DNA of 64,000 bases from positions 248,001 to 312,000 of the forward strand of contig NZ_AP027365.1 of assembly GCF_030295995.1 (NCBI RefSeq), read 5' to 3'. The notes beneath the pieces were generated by a model. The model did not search any database. It saw nothing but the letters and a program-made list of their open reading frames with translations, and had not been told where the DNA came from. This stretch comes from Thalassotalea hakodatensis (GTDB lineage: Bacteria; Pseudomonadota; Gammaproteobacteria; Enterobacterales; Alteromonadaceae). Below, one piece after another: positions 55,477-62,861 of the stretch. The stretch's first letter is position 1. Each line of letters starts with the position of its first letter. A program made the position numbers and the translations under genes.

Positions 55477-56397
55477 GTGGACATTAGCAAAAGCCAATTA
55501 ACGATCAGTCATTTAAAAATGATTTGTCAGTTAGCTGAAAGTGAAACGGTAAAAGAGGCGGCTCAAGCATTATTTATTTCTCAGCCGGCATTAACCAACC
55601 GTATTCGCGAGGCTGAAAAACGTTTAAATAGCCAATTATTCTACCGCCGTGGTCGTCGAATTTATATGTCGAATGCGGGTAAACGTTTGCTGGTATCAGC
55701 CAAGAAAATTTTACAAGAATTAGCGCGCGTCGAACATGATATTTCTCGCTTAACTCATGGTGTTGAGCAGGTGCTACGCATTAGTATGCCGCACTATGCA
55801 AACTTTTCATGGCTACCTGATGTACTTGAAGGTTTTTCGTTAAGCTACCCTCAAATAGAGCTTGAAATTACTTCGCAATCACCGGTTAAACCGCTTCAAG
55901 CTTTGCATAATCATGATGTAGATGTGGCTATTATTTCTAGTGCTAAGGCCGAGTTAGAAATAGATGCAGAGCAATATGTTGCTAAAGTGATCACGCAAGA
56001 TGAGTTAGTCGCTTGTTTATCTAAGCAACATCACAAATCAAATCAGGCGTTTTTGATGCCGGAAGATTTCGCCGATCAAACCTATGTGACAAATTCAACT
56101 GAAGCAGAAACTGAACGTGAATATGAGTTGTTTTTTAAACCAGCAGGGGTTATCCCGCCAAAAGTGTTACAAGTAGGTTTTAATGATGCCATTCTCGCGT
56201 TAGTTAAAGCAAATGTAGGTGTGTCTATATTTTCTCAACGTCAATTAACCCGTTATCTACCTGACGCTTCCTTAACAACATGTCAATTAGGTGAAGCCGG
56301 GTTACCGGTATTTTGGCATGTTGTTTATCGCAAACATGATCCTATTATTGCGCCGGCAGAAAAATTATTTTCTCTTTTATCTCAACATTATAACTAA
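55477..56397 (+). CDS. LysR-family transcriptional regulator of the kynurenine cluster
   Basis: A 306-residue regulator. The N-terminal winged HTH (LKMICQLAESETVKEAAQALFISQPALTNRIREAEKRL, about 13-48) is typical LysR, and the remainder is the two-lobe effector-binding domain. The start is GTG 55477; no better ATG is in frame. It follows the tryptophan dioxygenase gene by 62 bases on the same strand, so it probably regulates the operon. The effector may be tryptophan, kynurenine or another pathway intermediate; this is inferred from position only. It could alternatively act on the downstream operon. Confidence 0.87.
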   Translation: MDISKSQLTISHLKMICQLAESETVKEAAQALFISQPALTNRIREAEKRLNSQLFYRRGRRIYMSNAGKRLLVSAKKILQELARVEHDISRLTHGVEQVLRISMPHYANFSWLPDVLEGFSLSYPQIELEITSQSPVKPLQALHNHDVDVAIISSAKAELEIDAEQYVAKVITQDELVACLSKQHHKSNQAFLMPEDFADQTYVTNSTEAETEREYELFFKPAGVIPPKVLQVGFNDAILALVKANVGVSIFSQRQLTRYLPDASLTTCQLGEAGLPVFWHVVYRKHDPIIAPAEKLFSLLSQHYN

Positions 56398-56434
56398 ACA
56401 TTATAGTGTTATGAGTAAATTTATGCCTTTTTGT

Positions 56435-56447
56435 GTTACTAAGTAAC
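56435..56447. promoter_or_regulatory. Palindromic candidate operator of the sugar-acid operon
   Basis: GTTACT-A-AGTAAC is a perfect 13-base palindrome, 59 bases before the first start codon of the operon that encodes an RpiR-family regulator. RpiR proteins bind palindromes of about this size. No second copy was looked for exhaustively. Confidence 0.45.
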
Positions 56448-56506
56448 CATTAGTTTGATATATTGTTGTTATATTTTAACATTGATGTCTGTTGAAAGGC
56501 GATAAT

Positions 56507-57748
56507 ATGACAACAAGCAAACAGCAACTGCATGTAAATAAAGGCTTTGGCGATGTAACCGCGTTAGAGGGCTCTGGTTGGAATATTCTTAATGAAGAGG
56601 TTGGCTTACCCGTAGCGGTACTTGATGAGGCATCTTTACAGAGTAATGCGCAGTGGATGCAATCTTTTAGTGAGCAAGCCGGTGTTAAATTAGCTCCGCA
56701 TGGTAAAACTACCATGTCCCCAGAGCTTTTTAAGCAACAGTTGTCACAAGGATGTTGGGGCATAAGCTTGGCAACTATTCCTCAGGTGGTAAGTGCTTAC
56801 AAACAAGGCGTTAAACGCTTTATACTTGCCAATCAATTAATCGGTAAATTTCACTGTCAGCAACTAGTGGAAATTTTACAAGATCCTGATGTTGAATTTT
56901 ATTGCTTTGTTGAATCAGTGGCTAATGTTGTGTTTTTAGGTGAATTTTTCCAACAGCAAAAAGCAACGTTAAACGTGTTGATAGAAATAGGCGTGCCAGG
57001 TGGTCGTTGTGGTTGGCGCGATGTTGACAACATTGAGCCACTTGTTGATGCAATTTCAGCACAACCTGCGTTGCAGTTATCGGGTGTTAGCTTTTATGAA
57101 GGCGTGATTCACGGTGAAGATGCACAAGCAAAGATAGTGCATTTTATTGAGCGTATTAAGCAATTGTTTAATACGCTACAGCAACAAGGCCGATTCAACG
57201 GTGAAAATGTGATCATTACTGGTGCTGGCTCCGCTTGGTATGATGTCGTCGCTAACGCATTAACTCAAGAACAATCATTAAACTTTACCGCCATTATTAG
57301 ACCTGGTTGCTATTTGATACATGATACCGGCATCTATCAAGATGCGCAGCAAACGATCATGCAACGCAGCCAACTAGCGTGTGATATTGGCGGCGACCTG
57401 ATTTCTAGCCTTTACGTGTGGGCGTATGTTTATGCTACGCCTGAACCAGGATTAGTCATTGTCGGTTTAGGTAAGCGAGATGCTGCGTTTGACGCAGGGT
57501 TGCCAACCCCTACCTTGTATTATCGCCCTGGTAACGACAAACCACAGCAAGTACCTAATAGCTGGGAGTCGGTAAAAATAATGGATCAACACTTGATGCT
57601 CAAGGTTGACGAAAGTGCCGATTTACAACCTGGCGATATGATGTGTTTTTCAACGTCACACCCGTGTCTAACGTTTGATAAATGGCGTTTTATTGGCATT
57701 AGTAATGACCAACATGTGATCACAAAACAAGTGGCGACTTACTTCTAA
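56507..57748 (+). CDS. DSD1-like PLP/zinc amino-acid dehydratase; probable D-glucosaminate deaminase
   Basis: A 413-residue fold-III PLP enzyme. The PLP lysine is Lys67 in KLAPHGKTTM, and the zinc pair His385/Cys387 is in the C-terminal SHPCLTFDKWR, both diagnostic of the D-serine dehydratase/D-threonine-aldolase-like family. Alone it would be called D-serine deaminase-like. Placed with a D-aminoacylase-family deacetylase, a KDG-kinase-like protein and a GH20 gene, its likely substrate is D-glucosaminate, giving 2-keto-3-deoxygluconate and ammonia. ATG 56507 has AAAGG 7 bases upstream; a TTG at 56492 overlaps that site. The RpiR gene follows directly. Confidence 0.82.
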   Translation: MTTSKQQLHVNKGFGDVTALEGSGWNILNEEVGLPVAVLDEASLQSNAQWMQSFSEQAGVKLAPHGKTTMSPELFKQQLSQGCWGISLATIPQVVSAYKQGVKRFILANQLIGKFHCQQLVEILQDPDVEFYCFVESVANVVFLGEFFQQQKATLNVLIEIGVPGGRCGWRDVDNIEPLVDAISAQPALQLSGVSFYEGVIHGEDAQAKIVHFIERIKQLFNTLQQQGRFNGENVIITGAGSAWYDVVANALTQEQSLNFTAIIRPGCYLIHDTGIYQDAQQTIMQRSQLACDIGGDLISSLYVWAYVYATPEPGLVIVGLGKRDAAFDAGLPTPTLYYRPGNDKPQQVPNSWESVKIMDQHLMLKVDESADLQPGDMMCFSTSHPCLTFDKWRFIGISNDQHVITKQVATYF

Positions 57749-58600
57749 ATGGATATTTTAACCCGAATAAGTCAGCGTTATGATCACATGCGCCCGGCGG
57801 AACAAAAAGTAGCAGATTTGATCCGAAAAGATTTAAAGTTTGCCAGTCGTTGTGCCATTCAACAGTTGGCGAAAAAAGCAGGCGTGAGTCATGCCAGTAT
57901 TACCCGTTTAGCAAAAACGTTAGCTTGTGATGATGTACGTGATTTAAAACTGCAGCTAGCACAAGTTGCTGCCGTTGGAGAGCGTTTTCATAATGAACAG
58001 CATATCGAACAACAAGATATGCCAGAGGTATATCAATCTATTCAAGATATTTTGCAGGTTAATCGGGGTTTAATCACCAAAGATAAATGTATCACGGCAG
58101 CTGAATTAATTTTAGCGGCAAATCATTGTTTAATTTTTGGTGTAGGCGGTGGTAGTACCATCTTTGCGCAAGAGTGCCAACATCGATTATTCCGCTTAGA
58201 TGTCAAAAGTAATGCGTATTCTGATCCCATGTTAATGCGGATGACAGCAGCAAGCATTGATGCCAATGATTTACTGATTTGTTTATCGTTAAGCGGTAAA
58301 AGCCCTGATGTGTTAGAAGCTGCCAACATCGCTAAGGAGTACGGTGGCAAAGTCGTTGCTATTTGTCCAGAAGGCGAGTTATCAGCGTTGGCTGATGTGC
58401 ACTTGCCTATCACCACTCAAGAAATGGATTTTATTTATATGCCAAGCGCATCACGGTACGTGTTATTAGCTGCGATTGACATGCTAGCAAGTGAAGTAGC
58501 GTTTAAGAATCAGCGAAAGTCGCGTGAAAAATTGCGCCGAATTAAATTACAACTTGATGAGCATCGTGGTTGTGCGAGTAGAACACCATTAGGCGATTAA
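57749..58600 (+). CDS. RpiR/MurR-family transcriptional regulator
   Basis: A 283-residue regulator. The N-terminal HTH_6 domain (AEQKVADLIRKDL ... QQLAKKAGVSHASITRLAKTL, about 15-60) precedes a SIS sugar-phosphate-binding domain (LIFGVGGGSTIFAQECQHRL and ICLSLSGKSPDVLEAANIAKEYGGKVVAIC). Effectors in this family are phosphosugars or sugar acids; KDPG or a related keto-deoxy acid would suit this operon. It starts one base after the deaminase stop, inside the operon it presumably controls. Confidence 0.9.
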   Translation: MDILTRISQRYDHMRPAEQKVADLIRKDLKFASRCAIQQLAKKAGVSHASITRLAKTLACDDVRDLKLQLAQVAAVGERFHNEQHIEQQDMPEVYQSIQDILQVNRGLITKDKCITAAELILAANHCLIFGVGGGSTIFAQECQHRLFRLDVKSNAYSDPMLMRMTAASIDANDLLICLSLSGKSPDVLEAANIAKEYGGKVVAICPEGELSALADVHLPITTQEMDFIYMPSASRYVLLAAIDMLASEVAFKNQRKSREKLRRIKLQLDEHRGCASRTPLGD

Positions 58601-58613
58601 AAGGAAGCATGAT

Positions 58614-60077
58614 TTGTACGATTTGATCATTAAAAATGCACAAGTAATAGATGGCAGCGGAGCCCCTGCTCAGCAAGTTGATGTTGCCATTTGTGGAGAC
58701 AAAATTGCTACGGTAGGTGAGTCACAGGCATTTAGTAAACATGTTATTGATGCGAAAGGTTTAGTGCTTTCGCCAGGGTTTATAGATGTTCATACCCATG
58801 ACGATCTGGAAGTTGTGCGTAACCCTGACATGCTCGCCAAAGTGAGTCAGGGGGTTTCTACCGTTGTCGTTGGAAATTGCGGCATCAGTGCTAGCCCCTA
58901 TCAACTTGGCATTGAACCACCAGACCCTATCAATTTGTTGGGCAAGCAGGGTGAGTTTAACTTTGCTTGTTTGTCTGAATATATTGATTATTTATCATCA
59001 GCACCGCCTAACGTGAATGTCGTCGCATTGGTGGGTCATACGGCATTACGCGCGCAGGTAATGGATGATTTATCTCGAGGTGCTACCGATGATGAAATTG
59101 CTAAAATGCAGCAATTACTCCGCCGTGCACTTGAACAAGGTGCAAAGGGGTTAAGTACAGGGCTGGCTTATAAAAATGCTAAAGCGTCAACTGAGCACGA
59201 AACACAAGCTCTTGCCAGTGTACTGCATGATTTTGATGCATTATATACCACGCATTTACGCACAGAGTTTGACGGGATTATTGACGCGTTAGATGAGGCG
59301 TTTACCTTAGGGAAGAAAGTGCAATCACCGGTGGTTATCTCTCATTTAAAATGTGCAGGGAAGCAAAATTGGGGCAGATCAAAAGAGATCATAGCGCATG
59401 TTGAGCAGGCCGCACAACAACAGCCGATTGCCTGTGATTGTTATCCGTATCACGCAAGTTCTAGCACCTTAGATTTAAACCAAGTGACTGATGATTTTGA
59501 AATTTTTATAACCTGGTCAGATGCAGAGCCAACAATGGCTGGTCAGAGCTTGGCGGCTATTGCGAAGACGTGGAATGTGAGCTTACAGGATGCAGCAAAA
59601 CGTTTAATGCCAGCAGGTGCTGTTTACCACGGTATGAACGAACAAGATGTTGAAGCATTTTTAAAATATGACAGAAGCATGATTGGTTCAGATGGCTTGC
59701 CGTGTGATCCACATCCACACCCTAGGTTGTGGGGAGCGTTTCCTCGCGTACTTGGACGATACAGCCGAGATAAGTCATTATTTCCGTTAGCAACTGCAAT
59801 TCATAAAATGACAGGAAAGTCGGCGGAAAATTTCAATTTACACAATCGAGGACTGATTAAATCAGGCTATTACGCTGATTTAGTGTTATTTGATCCAAAA
59901 AGCATTATTGACAATGCTGACTTTACTGCACCTTTTGCTGTTTCTTCTGGCATTAAAAAGCTGTGGGTCAATGGTCGGTTAACTTACCAACAAGGTGAAG
60001 GGGTATGCCCTACAGAGCATTCTCCTCGCACCGGACAATTTTTAAAACATACATATATCAAGAGGAATAAATCATGA
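58614..60077 (+). CDS. D-aminoacylase-family amidohydrolase; probable N-acetylglucosaminate deacetylase
   Basis: A 487-residue zinc amidohydrolase. DVHTHDD with His60 and His62, Cys89 in GNCGIS, His214 in THLRTE, His244 in SHLKCAG and Asp360 in IGSDG match the metal and catalytic residues of D-aminoacylases. In isolation it removes acetyl from N-acyl-D-amino acids; in this operon the substrate is likely N-acetyl-D-glucosaminic acid, itself an N-acetyl 2-amino acid. The start is TTG 58614 with AAGGAAG 6 bases before; a nearby ATG (58609) is out of frame. RidA overlaps its end by 4 bases. Confidence 0.85.
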   Translation: MYDLIIKNAQVIDGSGAPAQQVDVAICGDKIATVGESQAFSKHVIDAKGLVLSPGFIDVHTHDDLEVVRNPDMLAKVSQGVSTVVVGNCGISASPYQLGIEPPDPINLLGKQGEFNFACLSEYIDYLSSAPPNVNVVALVGHTALRAQVMDDLSRGATDDEIAKMQQLLRRALEQGAKGLSTGLAYKNAKASTEHETQALASVLHDFDALYTTHLRTEFDGIIDALDEAFTLGKKVQSPVVISHLKCAGKQNWGRSKEIIAHVEQAAQQQPIACDCYPYHASSSTLDLNQVTDDFEIFITWSDAEPTMAGQSLAAIAKTWNVSLQDAAKRLMPAGAVYHGMNEQDVEAFLKYDRSMIGSDGLPCDPHPHPRLWGAFPRVLGRYSRDKSLFPLATAIHKMTGKSAENFNLHNRGLIKSGYYADLVLFDPKSIIDNADFTAPFAVSSGIKKLWVNGRLTYQQGEGVCPTEHSPRTGQFLKHTYIKRNKS

Positions 60078-60460
60078 CAATTACTCGTTTTGGCGCTGAT
60101 GGCGGCGTAGGTACAGGTGGTCAACATTTACCGTTTTCAAGTGCAGTAGAAGCTGGCGGTTGGCTTTATGTTTCTGGTCAAACACCGATGACCGATGGTG
60201 AAGTTGTCGAAGGTGGTGTTGTTGAACAGTCACGCTTAGCAATTGATAACTGCATTAAAATTATGACAGATGCGGGGTACGGTTTAGAAGATGTGGTGCA
60301 TGTGAAAGTGATCTTAACCGATGCACGTTATTTTCAATCGTTTAATAAAGTCTTTAAAGAATACTTCGGTGAACATCCACCAGCGCGTATTTGTGCCGTT
60401 GCTGACTTAGTGGTTGATGTAAAAGTTGAAGTTGACGTTACGTGTTATAAAGCACCGTAA
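60074..60460 (+). CDS. RidA-family enamine/imine deaminase
   Basis: A 128-residue YjgF/RidA-fold protein. PFSSAVEAGGWLYVSGQTPM, VHVKVILTDARYFQSFNKVFKEYF and PPARICAVADLVVDVKVEVDV are typical, with the conserved active-cleft Arg in PPARIC and the Glu in VEVDV. It probably hydrolyses the enamine/imine intermediate released by the PLP-dependent dehydratase of the same operon. It is coupled to the deacetylase by an ATGA overlap and followed by the symporter gene after 19 bases. A direct enzymatic deaminase role is possible. Confidence 0.88.
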   Translation: MTITRFGADGGVGTGGQHLPFSSAVEAGGWLYVSGQTPMTDGEVVEGGVVEQSRLAIDNCIKIMTDAGYGLEDVVHVKVILTDARYFQSFNKVFKEYFGEHPPARICAVADLVVDVKVEVDVTCYKAP

Positions 60461-60479
60461 ATAAAGAGGGAGTGAGCTA

Positions 60480-61922
60480 ATGGAAGGTGTTTTCTTCGTT
60501 GCATTCGCGCTATATGTGTTAGGTATGATCGGACTGAGTTGGTGGGTATCGCGCCGACAAACGTCGGGTGAAGACTTTTTACTGGGTGGTCGCAGTTTAC
60601 CGTTACTGCTTACCTTAGGTACTACCGTCGCGACTATGGTTGGTACTGGCTCTTCGATGGGAGCGGTGGGTTTTGCTTATCACAACGGCTGGGCTGGCAT
60701 GCTGTACGGCATAGGCGGCGCCATTGGTATCTTGCTATTAGCGTGGATATTTGCCCCTATGCGCAGATATCAATTTATGACCATGAGTGAAGAAATAGCG
60801 TTTTATGTTGGTGCTCATCCTTTAATCAAAAACTTATTGGCGATTGTAATATACATCGCCAGTATTGGTTGGCTAGGCGCACATATCATTGGTGGTGGCA
60901 TGTATCTTTCTTGGCTGACTGGCTTAGATATCAACACCGCTAAAATGATTATTGCGATTAGTTTCGCTATTTATGTCATTATTGGCGGTTATACTGCTGT
61001 GGTTTGGACAGATTCAATTCAGGCGCTGATCTTATTTGTTGGCTTTATTTTAATGGCATATTTTTCAGTGGACTATGTAGGTGGCTGGCAAGCAATGCTA
61101 GATGCACAACCAACAGCGAACACTTCTTGGTTTGCAATAGATAAAGTTGGTGCCTTGCATGCTTTATCATTAAGTTTAGCGATATTAGTAGGTATTTTGG
61201 CAACGCCGTCATTTAGACAACGGATATATTCGGGTAAAAGTGTTAGCTCAATTCGTCGCTCTTTTATTTATTCAGGTGTGCTGTATCTGGGATTTTCAAT
61301 TGTACCTGCAATCATTGGCATGTCAGCGTATGCGATTAATCAAGATTTAGACAATGCTTCATTTGCCTTTCCTCATCTTGCATTGAATGTGATGCCACTT
61401 GCGTTAGGGGTGTTAATTATTATTGCGGGTATATCTGCGACATTATCAAGTGCAAGTTCAGATGCGATCGCAGCAGTGAGTGTAGCTATGCGCGATTTAT
61501 ATCGCTTAGTTACTGGCAAAATGCCAAAGCCTGATCGCGTGATTTGGTTGTCACGTTTTAGCCTGTTTTTTACCATCAGCATCGCGCTTGGTTTTGCACT
61601 ATTGTCGGATGATATTATTTCCTATATTACCAAGATGATCGCTATATTAATGTCTGGTATGTGTGTTGCTGGCTTACTCGGTCGTTTCTGGCCAAGATAT
61701 AACTGGCAAGGTGCGTTACTCACCTTATTGTGTTCAACTGTTTGTGCGTTAGCGGTAAGTTTAATACCACAATGGGAAAGTTACTGGGGTAATCCTGTTA
61801 TTCCTGCGCTAATTGCCGGTACAATATCGGGTATTATTGGCAGTTTAGTGACACCAGCGTCAGAATTAGACGAACAACATGCATTGGATGTCTTAGCGAA
61901 AGAACGGAAGCAAATGGAGTAA
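60480..61922 (+). CDS. Sodium:solute symporter (SSF family), probable sugar-acid importer
   Basis: A 480-residue transporter with about 13 transmembrane helices and the LeuT-fold SSF pattern. ARRQTSGEDFLLGGRSLP-type N-terminal motif (here SRRQTSGEDFLLGGRSLP), TVATMVGTGSSMGAVGFAYHNGWAGMLYG and GISATLSSASSDAIAAVSVAMRD carry the sodium-site Ser residues. It imports a substrate with Na+, fitting a marine bacterium. Operon partners suggest N-acetylglucosaminate or glucosaminate. Substrate is inferred; the family also carries sugars, amino acids and sialic acid. The kinase gene starts 3 bases later. Confidence 0.85.
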   Translation: MEGVFFVAFALYVLGMIGLSWWVSRRQTSGEDFLLGGRSLPLLLTLGTTVATMVGTGSSMGAVGFAYHNGWAGMLYGIGGAIGILLLAWIFAPMRRYQFMTMSEEIAFYVGAHPLIKNLLAIVIYIASIGWLGAHIIGGGMYLSWLTGLDINTAKMIIAISFAIYVIIGGYTAVVWTDSIQALILFVGFILMAYFSVDYVGGWQAMLDAQPTANTSWFAIDKVGALHALSLSLAILVGILATPSFRQRIYSGKSVSSIRRSFIYSGVLYLGFSIVPAIIGMSAYAINQDLDNASFAFPHLALNVMPLALGVLIIIAGISATLSSASSDAIAAVSVAMRDLYRLVTGKMPKPDRVIWLSRFSLFFTISIALGFALLSDDIISYITKMIAILMSGMCVAGLLGRFWPRYNWQGALLTLLCSTVCALAVSLIPQWESYWGNPVIPALIAGTISGIIGSLVTPASELDEQHALDVLAKERKQME

Positions 61923-61925
61923 GCC

Positions 61926-62843
61926 TTGAATAATATTGTATTTTTAGGGGAATGTATGATTGAGGACCACTCAGACGGTTTGTTCCGTTTCGGTGGTGAT
62001 ACGCTCAATACTGCGTTGTATTTAGCTAGGCTTACTGAAAATGTACCGATAAATGTTGCGTTTGCGACGTCAATTGGTATTGATTTAGACAGTAACTTAT
62101 TACTCGCCGCGTGGAAAAAAGAAGGCATTGATACCAGGTTTGTTACTCAGCTTGTCGATAAATTCCCTGGTCGTTATCGTATTAAAACGGATAAACAAGG
62201 TGAGCGAAGCTTTAAATACCAACGAAGTAATAGTGCTGCTCGATATTATTTAACCTCATCACCAGGCGCTTTAACCCGATTTATTGCTGGTCGTACAGGT
62301 GATTATTTATATGTTAGCGGGATTAGCCTAGCGATTATTTCTCCTGAAGATAGAGTGTGGCTATTTGATGCATTAGCACGTTTTAAAGCGAATGGTGGCA
62401 AGGTTATTTTTGACAATAATTATCGACCGGTACTGTGGAATAAAAAAGAGGTTCTACCTACTTATCAGAGCGCAATGGCGTTAGCGGATATTGCTTTTTT
62501 AACCGATGAAGATGAATTTGAAATTTATCAAGATAATTCATTGGATGGTATTATTTCTCGCGCAAAACAATACAATACAACGGAAACCATTATTAAACGG
62601 GGCAGTGAACCTTGTATTATTATCAATAGCCAAGGTGAGCAACAAGCGGTAAGTGCTGAACCTGTCACTAATCTTGTTGATACCTGTGCTGCGGGTGATG
62701 CATTTGCGGCAGGTTATCTTTCACAACGGCTTCAGCATGCAAGTGTTGAACATTGTGCGCAATTTGCCCATCGAGTTGCAGGTAGAGTTATTCAGTACTC
62801 AGGTGCCATTGTTGACCGCAAGGTTATGGCCGATCTTTTTTGA
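61926..62843 (+). CDS. kdgK: PfkB-family sugar kinase, probable 2-keto-3-deoxygluconate kinase
   Basis: A 305-residue ribokinase-fold kinase. FGGDTLNTALYLARL (N-terminal substrate site), VSGISLAII, FDNNYRPVLW and the C-terminal DTCAAGDAFAAGYL with base Asp258 are seen; the usual DTTGAGD reads DTCAAGD here, with anion-hole spacing kept. FDNNYRPxLW is characteristic of KdgK. It phosphorylates 2-keto-3-deoxygluconate to KDPG for Entner-Doudoroff cleavage. The start is TTG 61926, 3 bases after the symporter stop. KDPG aldolase is not in the window. Confidence 0.87.
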   Translation: MNNIVFLGECMIEDHSDGLFRFGGDTLNTALYLARLTENVPINVAFATSIGIDLDSNLLLAAWKKEGIDTRFVTQLVDKFPGRYRIKTDKQGERSFKYQRSNSAARYYLTSSPGALTRFIAGRTGDYLYVSGISLAIISPEDRVWLFDALARFKANGGKVIFDNNYRPVLWNKKEVLPTYQSAMALADIAFLTDEDEFEIYQDNSLDGIISRAKQYNTTETIIKRGSEPCIIINSQGEQQAVSAEPVTNLVDTCAAGDAFAAGYLSQRLQHASVEHCAQFAHRVAGRVIQYSGAIVDRKVMADLF

Positions 62844-62861
62844 CGTAAAAGGTAAAATTTA

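Noticed and set aside
56507-57748. Plain annotation as D-serine/D-threonine deaminase
   Set aside because: Kept as family name only; operon partners (deacetylase, KDG-kinase-like, GH20) make a sugar-acid substrate more likely.
58614-60077. Assignment as NagA (GlcNAc-6-phosphate deacetylase)
   Set aside because: The sequence has D-aminoacylase features (GNCGIS, THLRTE, SHLKCAG), not the NagA pattern, and there is no phosphorylated substrate context.
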